Notes: generated by a model from the sequence alone, not told the origin. A DNA stretch of 64,000 nt from Colias croceus (GCF_905220415.1 NC_059537.1:6765622-6829621), one strand, 5' to 3'; counted from the first letter of the stretch, positions 13,078 to 24,673 are shown. Numbers and translations: made by a program.

Positions 13078-13288
13078 TTTCCAAACTATACAAGGCCAGT
13101 ACGCAACGGTGTGAAACTAATCACGTATAGTTTGGAAATAACTTTTTTACAAAGTTCTTCCAATCTATACAACAGTAGTACGCAAATACTCGCGTATACT
13201 TTGTAGTGAAGTAAGTAAGAATAGCGCTCCAAAATATACAGCGCCAGTACGCATGCGGACTAATCGTGTATGTTTCGGAGTAAGCGCG
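13078..13288. repeat. Array of three related hairpins
   Basis: Three head-to-tail diverged units, each an inverted repeat with similar arms and a loop containing a GTACGCA core. Unit 1 has perfect 14-bp arms TTTCCAAACTATAC (13078-13091) and GTATAGTTTGGAAA (13125-13138) with a 33-base loop. Unit 2 has arms near 13155-13170 and 13194-13210, imperfect, with a 23-base loop. Unit 3 has arms near 13226-13239 and 13267-13288, imperfect. The core is CCAGTACGCA in loops 1 and 3 and TAGTACGCA in loop 2. Unit spacing is about 70-78 bases. Arms that keep pairing while their sequence differs between units suggest conserved structure or an origin as a tandem palindromic repeat. No protein gene adjoins it, and strand of action cannot be told. 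Confidence 0.7.
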
Positions 13289-13497
13289 GCGTATTTCCAT
13301 TGCTCGCGTTTATATTATTGTATTGCTGTTTTGAAATCTATTATTAAAATGCATGTGTATTGTGTATGTAATGTTGCGTACTGATCGTATATTTTTTGTA
13401 TCGAGGATGCTTGTGTCTTCTTTCCCGACTTACAATTGACAATAGTGCTAAAATGTAAGAATCTAATAAGTCCAGAAGAAGACGGTTGCGAGGCGAC

Positions 13498-13520
13498 GGA
13501 GCCCCGCTTCGCGGGGCTCC
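13498..13520. repeat. Perfect GC-rich hairpin with a 3-base loop
   Basis: GGAGCCCCGC (13498-13507), loop TTC, GCGGGGCTCC (13511-13520), followed by a T-rich run (TATTTTTGTG). It looks like an intrinsic terminator stem but sits in eukaryotic DNA, where I expect it instead to be the end hairpin of a Helitron-like or other repeat. The preceding bases (GAGGCGACGGA) may belong to the same repeat. It follows the three-hairpin array by about 200 bases. Confidence 0.7.
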
Positions 13521-13747
13521 TATTTTTGTGTAGTTAAAAAAAATACGAACCTAACCCAACCTTACCCTTATCTGTTACCTATTTATGTTCTAAGCTTACC
13601 TAATAATATTTTTATTCCATATTTTACTGAATCAATCAAGATTCCAGAAGAGGACCAGAGATTCCAACCAGCAGATCAATAATTTAAATTAAAGAAAGAA
13701 AAGTAAATATTACAAATATATTGACATTTATTTATTCACCAAGTTTT

Positions 13748-13977
13748 AGGCTGGTTGCAGAATGCAGAGCTTGACCGACCATCAGTGCGTACGTCAGTCG
13801 CGCTTGTCATATTATGTATGTAAATTCATAAAACCGTTCATAGCTAGACCGACCAAGAGACCGACCATACGCAAGCGTATTGTCATGCGCATTAGTGTCA
13901 TAGTCATACAATTGTTTATGCGTATCTTCAGGACCGACGGTACGCACTGACGGTCGGTCAAGCTCTGCAACCAGCCT
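13748..13977. mobile_element. MITE with terminal inverted repeats of about 35 bp
   Basis: Left end AGGCTGGTTGCAGA (from 13748) is repeated inverted at the right end TCTGCAACCAGCCT (to 13977). The inner TIR parts also match: GAGCTTGACCGACC with CAGTGCGTAC on the left, and the reverse complement (GTACGCACTG, GGTCGGTCAAGCTC) on the right. The left TIR has a 7-base insertion (AATGCAG-type duplication) relative to the right. The core is about 100 bp, has further GACCGACCA repetitions and encodes nothing. The right flank keeps TTAA while the left reads TTTTA, so the target site duplication is unclear (TA or TTAA). Length and structure fit a non-autonomous DNA transposon. Confidence 0.7.
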
Positions 13978-15580
13978 TAACACTGCTGATTTGTTTTATT
14001 ATTTATATTTTGCTCTATTTCATGATTTTATATTATGGTTTCCACTTAAAGTTCATGCTGTAAAGCTGTATTTATTGTTATGATGGATTCGCTTCGATAG
14101 ATTATGTTTATAATGAAACGTGTAATCGGTAAATACATATATATTATACACTACTATGTATTAAGAAACAAGCATCGTTCAATACTTGTAAAATTGCTTG
14201 TTAGTTGTTACAATTTGAATATTACTTTACTTAGGTGGTTCCCATTAGATAAGGCAAATATTTAATACATTACCATTTTTATTGAAAAATAATATAATAT
14301 GTACCTAAACTTATAATGGTTTTAGCGTTACCACATATAATTAAAATAATTGTAATATAAGACTACGACAATAATACGTTACGTAGATATTTTTCACGTT
14401 AAAATAAATGAAACATCAAGAATTTTTATTAAGTACATATAAAATTTATTTAACTACATTAAATTATTACATGTATTCAATTATTGACATTGAATACTTA
14501 TCATTGAATCATAAAGCAATTAAAACCTTTATAAAGGGTCTGTTTAAATATGAGGTAAGTAAATATTTATTTATCAACTTGTACTAATATAATATTATAT
14601 TTGTTTCAGTAACATGATGTGAATGACCGCATAAAATTAATCACATTTCTAATAACTAATATACTTGCTATGGTAAATTTAATATCAAAATTCAATTTCA
14701 TTAGTACACAAATTTTTAAATTAATAATGAAAGTGAGAGCAGAACGAATAATTATTTAATCACATTCATACTATTTTAATAGTTAAGGCATACTCACTTA
14801 TTATACTCAGCTCAGTGTCACACATAAGATTACAATGTCACACATAAGAGTTCAATAAATGTAATTACTACAATCCACATAATATTAATTCAGGTTCTGT
14901 TTGCCTATTTAATTTTTTCATGTAATAACGGTTTTGCTTGTAACGTGCGCGTGCTACATATATTTTGGTAATCAATAAATAATATTATCTCAATTGTATA
15001 AGCGCTGATAACGATTTTAATGTATAATGTGTAGGCTTATACAAATGTACGATATCGTAAATTCTGTGAACAGAAATAGTGGACAATAAAGGTTGAAATG
15101 TAATCTGATCGTCGGCTTTTAACAATGCACTTGGGATTGGAAAATGGCGGCAAACGCCAATGTTACCATTTTTTGCCAGTCTATGTGTTTGTTTTAATTT
15201 GTTCCGCGTAATACGGTGTTTTAAGTGTTTTTTTGTTTTGAATCATTTAATAAGGTTTGGCAGTTTTGTGTTTTCATTTTATTCATATCAGAAACTTAAG
15301 TTACATATTCCTAATGAAAAGAGCAAATTTACAACAGTTAAAAGGCAAGTATTGAATATATGTGTTGAGCCATTTGTGTAATATTTTTTTTGGTACTTAG
15401 GTAATGTTAATTTTTGATATTTTTTCCATCAGTTATAGTAAAAGCAGGTAACTATAAAGATATTTTATAATTTTAAGAGCGGTGAGAAAGACACGAGAAA
15501 CCAATTTCTTAAACTTTTTGTTTCTTAACCCGTCATTAAATCCAGGTCGACATTTTTTAGAGCTGACAACATACTCTCAG
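13978..15580. other. AT-rich noncoding stretch
   Basis: No gene recognised. A 73-codon plus-strand frame (15160-15381) is Phe- and Leu-rich, as expected of T-rich DNA, and lacks any motif. A tandem CACACATAAGA-type duplication lies at 14818-14850. Confidence 0.35.
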
Positions 15581-15660
15581 CCAATCAACACCACGTGACA
15601 CGTTAACTCGACCACAGAAAAAATCATATAAAAAAAATTGGTGATCACTGACCCGTCTGC
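15581..15660 (+). promoter_or_regulatory. Weak promoter-like cluster
   Basis: A CCAAT word (15581-15585), an E-box CACGTG (15592-15597) and TATAAAA (15627-15633) occur in promoter order within 55 bases, followed by a GC-richer segment to about 15860. No coding frame starts convincingly downstream; the first ATG region near 15895 gives only a few codons. It would be a promoter only if a noncoding or spliced transcript starts here. Chance clustering is quite possible. Confidence 0.15.
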
Positions 15661-16000
15661 TCGTGTGTACTCCACATATAAAATTAATTTTGTTAATGTT
15701 AAACTCAATTAACTAGGTAATTAAATTACTTACAAAAGCTTCAAACAAGTCATAATCCAGTGAGTCACATGGAAAAACGAAGGTTCCTTGAATCAGAGTC
15801 TGTCTCCTAGTAACGAAACGTGGCAACATCGGCGGATGTCGCGCCACTGACTCAGTCACGAAACTGTTTTCTTACTTTCACCAATATGGCGAAATTGATT
15901 TCTATATGATTGTTTCTCCCATGTCCGATGACGCTGAACAACACTCATTATCCTTATAATATGATAAAGATGAAACAATCAGACTAATCTGTAAATTAAA

Positions 16001-16036
16001 GGACAAACAGCATGGTTTAAGCTCCGCTGTTTGTCC
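16001..16036. repeat. Perfect 11-bp inverted repeat
   Basis: GGACAAACAGC (16001-16011) and GCTGTTTGTCC (16026-16036) with a 14-base spacer. Not connected to a gene. Confidence 0.6.
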
Positions 16037-17057
16037 AATAAAAAAGTTTTAAAAAAATCGTATATTGTTGCATATTTACATTTGAATAGCCACAAAAATA
16101 ATATCATATAATGGCGATAATCCGTCTCAAAGAAAGTAGTAAATAGAATTATTTCTATAAGTTGATATTGTAGTCTTTAACCTTGGTCTAGCTTGTGTTT
16201 AGCGTCTAATTGAATAGTCATGGCGCTTAATCGATATTGTTTTTAAGCAGCAGGTACTGTATATCAAGTGAGCCCGACAGTTAATCCATTATTGATAGAA
16301 TGTGGCTCACCCTGTCACCCATTATCAGTAGTAATTTAATATATTTCTCCCTTTATTTATTAAAAAAAGGTTTTCTGTAATAAAATAATTATAAAGGTTG
16401 TAAGAACGTGTATTTCATTCATTTCTGGGTGCATAAACATCCACTTGAGTATAAACGTATATGCAAAAGAAATATCGAGGTGCACCTAGGCACAATTGCT
16501 GACTTTTTCTTTTTCTCCATCGTACTAGCTGAGCGCTCGACCGCAAAACGTATTTTTTCAAAGCATATTTCTGATGTAACGTTAGCAACCATATGCTGGT
16601 CTGTATGATTTTGGTTTCCCTTTTACGTTATCAATATTAAAGATACTTCATAAAACCAAATTGTTTTTATCCATGCTGATGATTTTAAATTAAAAGCAGT
16701 GAACCGTATTCAATATCTTCAGAAGTTGGGAGATTAAAAAGAGTAAGGTTCAAAAGATATTGTTTAATCCAACGAGAGATTAAGAAATTACTTATAAATA
16801 TTATCATAAAAATATCTTACTATGAATACTTTATAATATTATACTTCATAAATGAGAATATAAGAAAGCAATTGTTTACGATGAGCAAAAAAATGAGAGC
16901 AAGAATCCGCTTCATGATGAAATGGTTAGTATAAATTTATTATACGTAAAATGTAGAGAGAGAAGAGAGCAAAAAAAAATCTTTTTAATGTTTATTTATG
17001 AGAAAAATATCTCTAAAATGCTTACATTATTGCTGTTGCTCTTCTAAATCTAGAAAA
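16037..17057. other. AT-rich noncoding stretch
   Basis: No gene recognised. A spaced dyad GTGAGCC/GGCTCAC (16268-16274 and 16304-16310) brackets a small GC-richer patch. The remainder is AT-rich. Confidence 0.35.
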
Positions 17058-17299
17058 TCCATACTAATATTATAAATGCGAAAGTAACTCTGTCTGTCTG
17101 TCTGTTACTCAATCACGCCTTAACTACTGAAGGAATTTGCATGAAATTTGGTATAGAGATATTTCGATACCCGAGAAAGGACATAGGCTACTTTTTACCC
17201 CGGGAAATAGGATAGGTTTTATCCCGGCAATCCCACGGGAACGGGAACTATGCGGGTTTTTCTTTGACTGCGCGGGCGAAGCTGCGGGTGGAAAGCTAG
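17058..17299 (+). mobile_element. Helitron-like non-autonomous element, longest copy
   Basis: Starts TCCATACTAATATTATAAA, includes the CTGTCTGTCTGT run, a central GATACCCGAGAAAGGACATAGGCTA phrase and an inverted CCCGGGAAATAGG/CCCACGGGAACGGG area. It ends with the stem region GCGGGCGAAGCTGCGGG, then GGAAAGCTAG before T. At 242 bp it is the most complete member in this window and a reference for the copies at 5942 and 62113. Ends fit a Helitron (5' TC, 3' hairpin, CTAG|T). The 60-codon frame inside is a shadow. The wider family is known to me from many Lepidoptera as a very abundant repeat. Confidence 0.7.
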
Positions 17300-18831
17300 T
17301 ACTAAATAAAGTATTATAAGGCTTTCAACTTAAAATATATACTTTTATTTTAATACAAGATAATTAATTCATTCGCTCATTATTATTCAATAATAAATTA
17401 TCCATTACTCTTTGCAACTTTCTTGTTCTCAGCAAGTTTTTATAAAACATGTTATTTTTAAAAATATACTTATTACATTTTTCCTGCTTCTGCAATTACG
17501 AAAGTTTCTCGGTGTTCTTGTTAAATGTGACCATAGCTTGTCAGCTTCAATTTCCTGCCACTTTCAAGGTCTTTAAAATAATCATGTACGCTCGTTAAAA
17601 AAGAGCAAACGAATCTGGAGCATTCAAAAGTCATATTTATGCATTTATCTACGATTAAAATACATTTTGTATCTGGGTTAAAATTAACAATTATTATTTT
17701 TTTTAAGAAACATCGGTAAGTATAAGGTAAACAGGCTGACAGGCTTTTTAGTTTTTATTATCATAAATATTTGTTGATAATTTCGTTTAATTAAATTTAT
17801 TCTAAACTCGATCTAGTTCAGAACTATAATTTATTTCGTAAAACGCATAGAACGGTATTGATCTAGAGGCCTACTTTATCGATTTTGATATTCTATACAG
17901 GTAGTCGGATATTGTCCCACTTACATAAACTAACGTAGCAATATTATATTTCATTAATACATTTATAGTTAACGATTTCAAAACAATTTTGTTTGTAATT
18001 AATCAGGTTTTTCAAAATCAATTCACTCTGTAATATAAGTCACTAAAGCGGATTAAACTGCTTTAGATGTGGCTTTAGAGTTTAGACGTTTAATGTGATT
18101 TTGTCGCAGCATTATTTGCTTAGACGTCAAATTACCAATTGCGAAACTTATCTTGCTGTTAGTTATCATATTTTATTGCCCGTTTTCAGAGAGAGCAAGT
18201 AACGTTTTGGACTGACAATCGAGATAAGTGACTTGGTTCCGTGGTACAATGCATGAGTGGAAAATTGTCATGATTTAGAAATTAATTTTATTCTAAAGAT
18301 TTGTTTTAAATGGTTGTACAAAATATGTATTGGTTGGTGTCTTTACAATTCTTTAAGAAAGTAATCACTAAAGTGAATTCAAATCAGACTGTCTGAGAAT
18401 CTTGGATAAAAGAAAAAGTCCTACCTAATTATTTAGTCCTTTTTATATCTGCTACTAAACATTAATAGAAGTTTTTAACTTAAAGCAAGTAGCATACTAT
18501 CTAAAGAATGTGAGACTCAAGGTTAAGAACAATCTACACTAACACAGTCGTATGCAACACATAATTTGTTACACAACCTACGCCACCTAGAACTAAATGA
18601 CCCGCCAAATTAATTGCCGAACAATATTGTAACGGAGCGTGGTGAAACCAAACTTTTTGTATCTGTTGACTAATCGCACATCTAAATATGTTAAACAGTA
18701 GGCGATCTGAGATTTACATACATTAAAAACTTAAGCTTTAACCTCGCCACCAAGACCAAAAGATAAGCATCACAGTTGATGAAAGGAAATTGAACAACTC
18801 CACATTTTGGTATCTATTAAATGTGTACTCT
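17300..18831. other. AT-rich noncoding stretch
   Basis: No gene recognised. A small dyad CTAAAGC/GCTTTAG lies near 18043-18066. Nothing else is supported. Confidence 0.35.
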
Positions 18832-18860
18832 GCACCCTTTACTCTGTGAGTAAAGGGTGC
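18832..18860. repeat. Perfect 12-bp hairpin with 5-base loop
   Basis: GCACCCTTTACT (18832-18843), loop CTGTG, AGTAAAGGGTGC (18849-18860). Mixed base composition makes chance less likely than for the AT-rich dyads. No adjoining gene. Confidence 0.7.
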
Positions 18861-19029
18861 TGCATATGTATTTCTCATACTTTAAGTCGAAAGACGTGCG
18901 ATTTATATACCTTTAAATATATTTCAACATTCATTTTACAATTTACTTTACTACACAGCAATAAGCGAGCGTTTATGCTAAATTTTATTCGAGTTTGAAT
19001 GTAGTTCTAGATTAACGTCTATAATCAAG

Positions 19030-19400
19030 TTGTGCGAAGTACACGATGTAAGGCGGCAGGCGGCCGGGACGGCGCTCGCGACCCCAGAATGACACGGAAG
19101 CACCTAACTACCTCGACCATAGTATTCTCCATTCCTATGTAAATCTACTGGAGCGTCCAACAGATAATGCTGGAGCAATTTGCATATCCCGTTGCCATTT
19201 GTCTCTCCTTTGTCTGTTTCCTGGCCAAATGTAAAATTGGCATATCTTTAACAGAGCCTAGCGCCATATGAATAACAAACGTCCTGTAATAGACAATGGG
19301 TTATTGAACACGATGGAGTAATTAGGCATTCATTGTGGCTGTAAGCGGGGAGCTAGCGGTACGGGAAGATGTGTACGTACTGTTGAGTGTGACGTGAATT
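19030..19400. promoter_or_regulatory. GC-richer island, candidate conserved regulatory element
   Basis: About 370 bp starting with a CpG-rich block (GGCGGCAGGCGGCCGGG) and containing an octamer-like word (GCAATTTGCATATCCC, about 19173-19188) and a SOX-like word (ACAATGGG, about 19293-19300). No open frame of note. Composition and density of factor-like words suggest an enhancer or an unannotated 5' exon region; neither can be shown from sequence alone. Confidence 0.25.
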
Positions 19401-20759
19401 GAATAATTTAGTCGGCAGTGGCACAGATAAGACGTACTTCCAAACCGATATCTATTACATTAAGATTCGATACGGTTCTCTGTTTTATGAGGTAATTACT
19501 TCAATTCGTTGCTTGTTTATTTAGGTCCTAGCTTTATTCGCAGTGTTCCTTATGTGGGATAAGGAGATAAAATTAAATTATTATCTATTATTTTTTAATT
19601 TTCCAACATGTGTCTATTTTTCGCGCCTCTAAATACTGAAATTGCACAAAAACATTGCATAAATAGGGAAACACTATATTGGGTACAAATCAATATAAGG
19701 TGTTGTTAAACTTGAACTAGAGCCACAGTTTTTTCGCGGATGCACCATAAGTTGTTGATCTCTAATTATGGTAGTGCTGGTCTTAAACCCGATCTTGCGG
19801 TTACATAGAATCAATTATCGTCTTTCCTGTAGGCACGTTGGCATCCGCTGGCCTCTGTATAAAGCTCGGGTTTTTAGTACACAGCACCATATTTTTCTTG
19901 TAAACGCTTAGTAAAACAAAAAATAGCAAATCGTTAATACGTAGTTTACTTATGACCTAAAATGTTTATTTTTATTAAATTAGACTAAGGCTAACTAAAA
20001 CGCAGTAATGTTAATTAAAAAAGTATTTAATAATCTGTTTTCGTAATTTCCTAATTCAATAGTATGACTAATGGTTCCAGAGAGAGAATTCCAAAGTTTA
20101 ATGACTAGTGAAATAAAGAGTGCATATAGTAGGAAGGCTGACTGCAAGAGAGCAAGCGGCCGCGGCGTAAGAGGCTATAACCGTAAGATATATTCTAATG
20201 TTTCTTTGATATACAGAAGGGTTTTCAGGGTAAATAACAAAGAAAACAAAGTACACAGAAATATTAGTATGTATAAGTTAGACTTGCTGAATTATTTTTG
20301 ATTAGTACTGCAATAGTTTAACGAAGCACAAAATATAATTACTTACGTTTGAAGGAAATAGACGTAACGTCAACAACAACCCCATCAAAATGATTAGGAA
20401 TAAATGTATTATCATTCTATTTTAGCGGTTGTATAAACCGTCCCAAGTTAATACGATATTCGTTCGTTTCTAGGTGTTATTACTTATTACTATTGACACA
20501 AATCCGTCCTTCGTCCCTATAAAATTGAAATTGAAGCATGTTTCTAGTACATAAAAGAAAATGAAATGCGGTGGAAGTTTTTCTAGCTGTGATTATTGTT
20601 ATTCTTCATTACATTTTATTTCTATGTTCGAAATAAATGCCTAATATGCCCCATTATAATAATGAGTTAATTCGTGGGGTGAAGTAGCTGGTTTGTTAAC
20701 CTTTCCAGTCTTTTAATCTAGTTTCTTTTCTCTAATATCAGTAATATAAAACTCAAAGG
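19401..20759. other. Noncoding stretch
   Basis: AT-rich with a small GC-richer patch near 19780-19880. A 76-codon plus-strand frame (20071-20301) is Lys/Arg-rich without a domain. No gene called. Confidence 0.3.
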
Positions 20760-20961
20760 TGACTGATATAGTGATCTATCAACGCACAGCCCAAACCACT
20801 GGACGTATCGGGCTGTAAATTGGCATGCAGGTAGATGTCATAAAGTAGGCGTCCCCTGAAATGAATTTTAGAAAATTCATCCTCTAAATGGGTAAAATAG
20901 GGAATGAAAACTTATACCATGAAATCTTTTCCACACAAGCGAAGCTGTGGGCAACAGCTAG
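20760..20961 (+). mobile_element. Helitron-like or related short interspersed repeat
   Basis: Contains a phrase I know as a common lepidopteran repeat: GATCTATCAACGCACAGCCC, then CCACTGGACGTATCGGGCTG and GGCATGCAGGTAGATGT. It ends GCGAAGCTGTGGGCAACAGCTAG followed by T. The 3' end has the hairpin-then-CTAG|T form of the other Helitron-like elements here, though the body is of a different subfamily. No coding capacity. The 5' boundary is approximate. Confidence 0.6.
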
Positions 20962-22685
20962 TCAGTAATAAAATAGTTAGTTGTTTCAAATCGTTACATT
21001 TTTTGTCAAAGTTAATTTTCCATACTGATCATTTTCGAAATCAATTATAATTGTTACAACAAAGTACCTATTAATGAAACCTATTAATGCACTCCAATGA
21101 AAATCGAATGAAAAGTATAATCTCCTTCAATATTTAGTTTAAAGACATTGAATGGATAGAACGCGATAATATTATATATTTAATGTATTTATTTTAATAA
21201 AATATATATTAATTACACCTTGAAAATAAGACAGCAGAAACAAACAGCATAGACACTACATATTTACATCACGATTTAGAAAAAATACTACTTGTGTTTA
21301 CTAAATTATATTTTCGAAGGTCGAAGTCACATTCTCAGGCTCAACTTACACGGTCACTATGTCCGATCTCATCGTGAACTTGTTTTAAGCCTTTCACAAG
21401 ATGTCTTCAATTATACAGAGTTTAATTTGCAATAACAAAAGTAAACACGATATCAATGAGGTTTCCAAATGTTAGTTTAATTCCCGTCCATTGCTACAGG
21501 CTATTGTCAAACATGGAACTCAAATTCCAAACTGGCTCATTCGATGTCGATCCTCGGATAACTGAAATAACTTTACAAGCAGTCTTGCCCCGAATTGTGG
21601 CGACCTTGTTTACATTTTCCGAATCGAATTTAAACAATATACGAGTTGTTGTTTACGTAATGCGTACTCGTGGCCAGATATAGAGAGATATGTGGACACT
21701 TGTAACTTCTATAATAACTTTCGTCCTGTTAACGTACTGTGAACATACGTGGCAGATTTGATCAATGTATTCTACATTTGAAACAATGTCAAGAAAGAAA
21801 ATATCATGTGTAGCATAATAATTATCAAGATATCATCGTTTTGTGTCCTACACATCCTGACATTGATTCGTCTCATACACAATTTATTCTTTAACAGTTT
21901 TACAGTCTTAGCTTGCCTATTTGAAGATGTTGTGTATTCAACACATGAACCAAGTGCCTGGATCTAGTTTGTAGAGCGTGTTAGGGTTGCAAAAGTTCTA
22001 ATTAAGTATCTTTTGTAAGCCTAACGTAGCCGTCAATAGAAGTTGATGAAATAAATAATATAAGAGAATTCAGGAACTTATTAATTTCATATCAATATTA
22101 ATTCTGCTAATTTGACACTTCCATGATTTACGACTCGGTACGAATGGCTAGGAATATAATGTGAAAAAAGTTATCATTGTATTTCCGAATGCCAAACCGA
22201 TTAGTGTCTGATTGTTATTCACCATTGGTCAAGCGTAACCAAAGGTGAATCAGCTCTCGCTTTAAAATAAGGTACGTGAATTTAAAATCAATAAAAAAGC
22301 AAGATAAAGAGTCATGAGTTTTACTAGCAAGATTGCAACGAAAATGTTATTTTATTTGAAGTAGTTCGGAAGCGAGTGACTCAATTCCCTACGAAGATAA
22401 ATCACTTTTTTCCACAAACACGCTGAGCGATGAAAAAAGTAATTGATACCAACAATTTATTACAGTGAGCTGTGAGTGAGTTCTTGGCCCATTGAAAAAC
22501 TTGTATTTGTTTTTTTTTCAACACAAAATGTAGAGGTATACGATGTAAAAATATTTCTAGCAAATTCTTATTTCTCTTATTGTCGATTCACTAAAACTTT
22601 CCCGTTTCGTACAAGTTTAAATTGCATTAAAAAGAAATAAGCTTTTGCTGCCAACAGAAAGTCAGTTGCTATGAACTTAGTCCAA
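20962..22685. other. Noncoding stretch with a GC-richer island
   Basis: Mainly AT-rich. The part from about 21310 to 21690 is of mixed composition and holds a 75-codon frame without recognisable motifs. Nothing here can be called a gene. Confidence 0.3.
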
Positions 22686-22714
22686 GGGCGGGCGGTGACA
22701 ATTGCCGCCCGCCC
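22686..22714. repeat. GC-only hairpin in AT-rich DNA
   Basis: GGGCGGGCGG (22686-22695), 9-base spacer, CCGCCCGCCC (22705-22714), a perfect 10-bp stem made only of G and C. The spacer contains CAATTG. It could form a very stable stem or two back-to-back GC-box (Sp/KLF-like) binding sites. A GC-richer stretch continues to about 22770. Confidence 0.7.
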
Positions 22715-23640
22715 AGTGTCGTATGAGCCGCACTGCCTGACAGACGTGTACAAAATTTTGTCCCGCTATTGAAAATATTGCTTCGTAACTGTATCGTATG
22801 CAATCTAAAGTGAAAGGATTATAGTGCTTATAATAAGACTGATCTAGAATCAGAGAAATTAAATCATAGAACTAATTAAAATTAAATCGAAGTTTGTTAA
22901 AGTTTTGCTTTCACATTTGTAATATACCTTATCGCGTTACTTAATAAATATAGCTTATTATATAAACTCGGAGTGGACATTTCTTACTGTGTTAGTTTGC
23001 ATAAATAAGTTGACTAACGTATTATTGATGAAAATTTTATTGAACTTCACTGGTAAGTACTTTTCTAATAGTTAAGTTATTTTTAAGAACGGATAATAAG
23101 TAACAACTTCTGTATATATTATTTGGTGAGCTGGAAAAACATTCTCAATATACTTTTTAGCGCACTATTGGGATACGACTTCAATTTAACAAGTTATAAA
23201 TATGCCAGTCGCTTGCACCGGCTTTTGCTTTCTTTTTGCCTGTGTACTCGGTAAAGATGTAGCTTGCTCACGGTAAAATATTTTTTAATCCATTTAGTTT
23301 GTATTTGTAATTTATAAAAATAAACAAAACCTTGCCTCTCTATAATATTAGTTGGAGTTTCCTTACAAATAAGCGTAATAGAATTATGCTAGATACAGAA
23401 TATAAAAATAGAAACAAATCTAGATATCTAAAGTTCTAGCTTACCACAAAATCTAACATTTCATAATTATCCTATAATATGATATATATTACCACAGACT
23501 AATAATAATATGCTACGTAGGTATACAATATACCTATATTTACTTTCAAAAATTCACTTTTCGATTTTAAGAAACAGTAAAAATCTAATTCACATGCTTG
23601 CGATTTAGTACTTATCATTTGCATCCTGCATGTGTCTCTA
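22715..23640. other. AT-rich noncoding stretch
   Basis: No gene, repeat family or RNA gene recognised. Confidence 0.35.
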
Positions 23641-24060
23641 ATTGTTAAAACGTGTCGTACAACGTATACGAGAAATGTACGACCGGAACGTTTAAGCATA
23701 ATCGCCCACTTAGGGGCTTTGTAATGACATTGTTTGTAAATTCACGAGCAATTAGATTTGGCAAATCTGCTGTTGTGCGGTCGGTCGGTCAACTTCTCCG
23801 GCGCGTCCTCCCATCGAGACTCAAGAGTCGTGGGAAAACAAACAACCGCTCTCGTTAACGGCCTCTTGTCCCTGACTGAAATGTCAAGTCTTGCAATTGT
23901 CCCCAAAAACCATCACGCTAACAACCCCACTCCTGTAATGTTACAATTTAAAGTAGGTACGCCATATTAGGCCCCGAGAGCTTCTCATACATTATGAGAG
24001 GTCAAGCCCTTGACCCTGAACCAAAGTTTCTGTTTAGGCAAGGTAAAATGTGTCCGTTTA
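23641..24060. other. GC-richer noncoding island
   Basis: About 420 bp of mixed composition, with GGTCGGTCGGTCAAC near 23779 and overlapping 68- and 70-codon frames in two phases. Overlap in two frames argues against coding. Candidate conserved noncoding element. Confidence 0.25.
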
Positions 24061-24487
24061 TTATGTGTTTAGGATGATGGTTGTAAAACATTGTTTGGAG
24101 GTTCCCACGTCAATTAGTGTTTAAGGAAAAAATATTTTTTTACATAGATATTTCGCCAGGATAGTTACACGGATCGATTTAAATCTATTTCGCTTTTTCG
24201 CAAAATTAACTTTAATATACAAAAATAAGTGTGTGTTCGTATGTCCTTTATATTATCGTAAACTATGCATTAGATCATGTGATGATCTTCAGCAAAGTGT
24301 TGTGCATGTTCCATAAACGTTACTGAGTTGATGTTACAACCAATCTTCGACAGTGTACCACAACCCAGGGATATACAGTTAGTGTAAAATAAAACACTGG
24401 TATTATTGTAATAAAATGCAGTCAGAAAAAACTGTAATTGTTAATTATAAATCCTATATCGCCTGTATCCTGCGTAAATTTTTATTA
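24061..24487. other. AT-rich noncoding stretch
   Basis: Nothing specific recognised. Confidence 0.35.
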
Positions 24488-24673
24488 AGCTATTGCATAG
24501 CTACTATCGCGGGCCTTGAGCGCGGGGACCGAATCGAGAAATTCCGTAACGAAAAAACCTCACGCTCCCCACTCCGACGGGCGGAGGTGTGGCTTGAAGG
24601 CATAGCATGCAACATAGAGTAAAGTAATTGGCATGCAATAGCTACCGCGGCAGTCCCCGAGTGCCACACGTCG
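24488..24673 (-). repeat. Dispersed repeat, copy B (inverted relative to copy A)
   Basis: Reverse-complement relative of 6831-6987 with scattered differences and about 30 extra bases near one end (around 24600-24635), so it is the fuller copy. It is framed by GCTATTGCATAGC on the left and a GCATGCAATAGC word near the right. No terminal CTAG or poly-A tail was found, so the class is unresolved. Both copies sit in AT-rich DNA and are sharply GC-richer than it. Confidence 0.7.

Noticed and set aside
13498..13520. Bacterial rho-independent terminator
   Set aside because: Everything else in the window is eukaryotic and no gene ends here; a repeat-end hairpin is more likely.
17137..17319. Short protein frame
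   Set aside because: It lies inside the Helitron-like repeat, and a similar frame is seen in the copy at 62113 on the other strand, so it follows the repeat.
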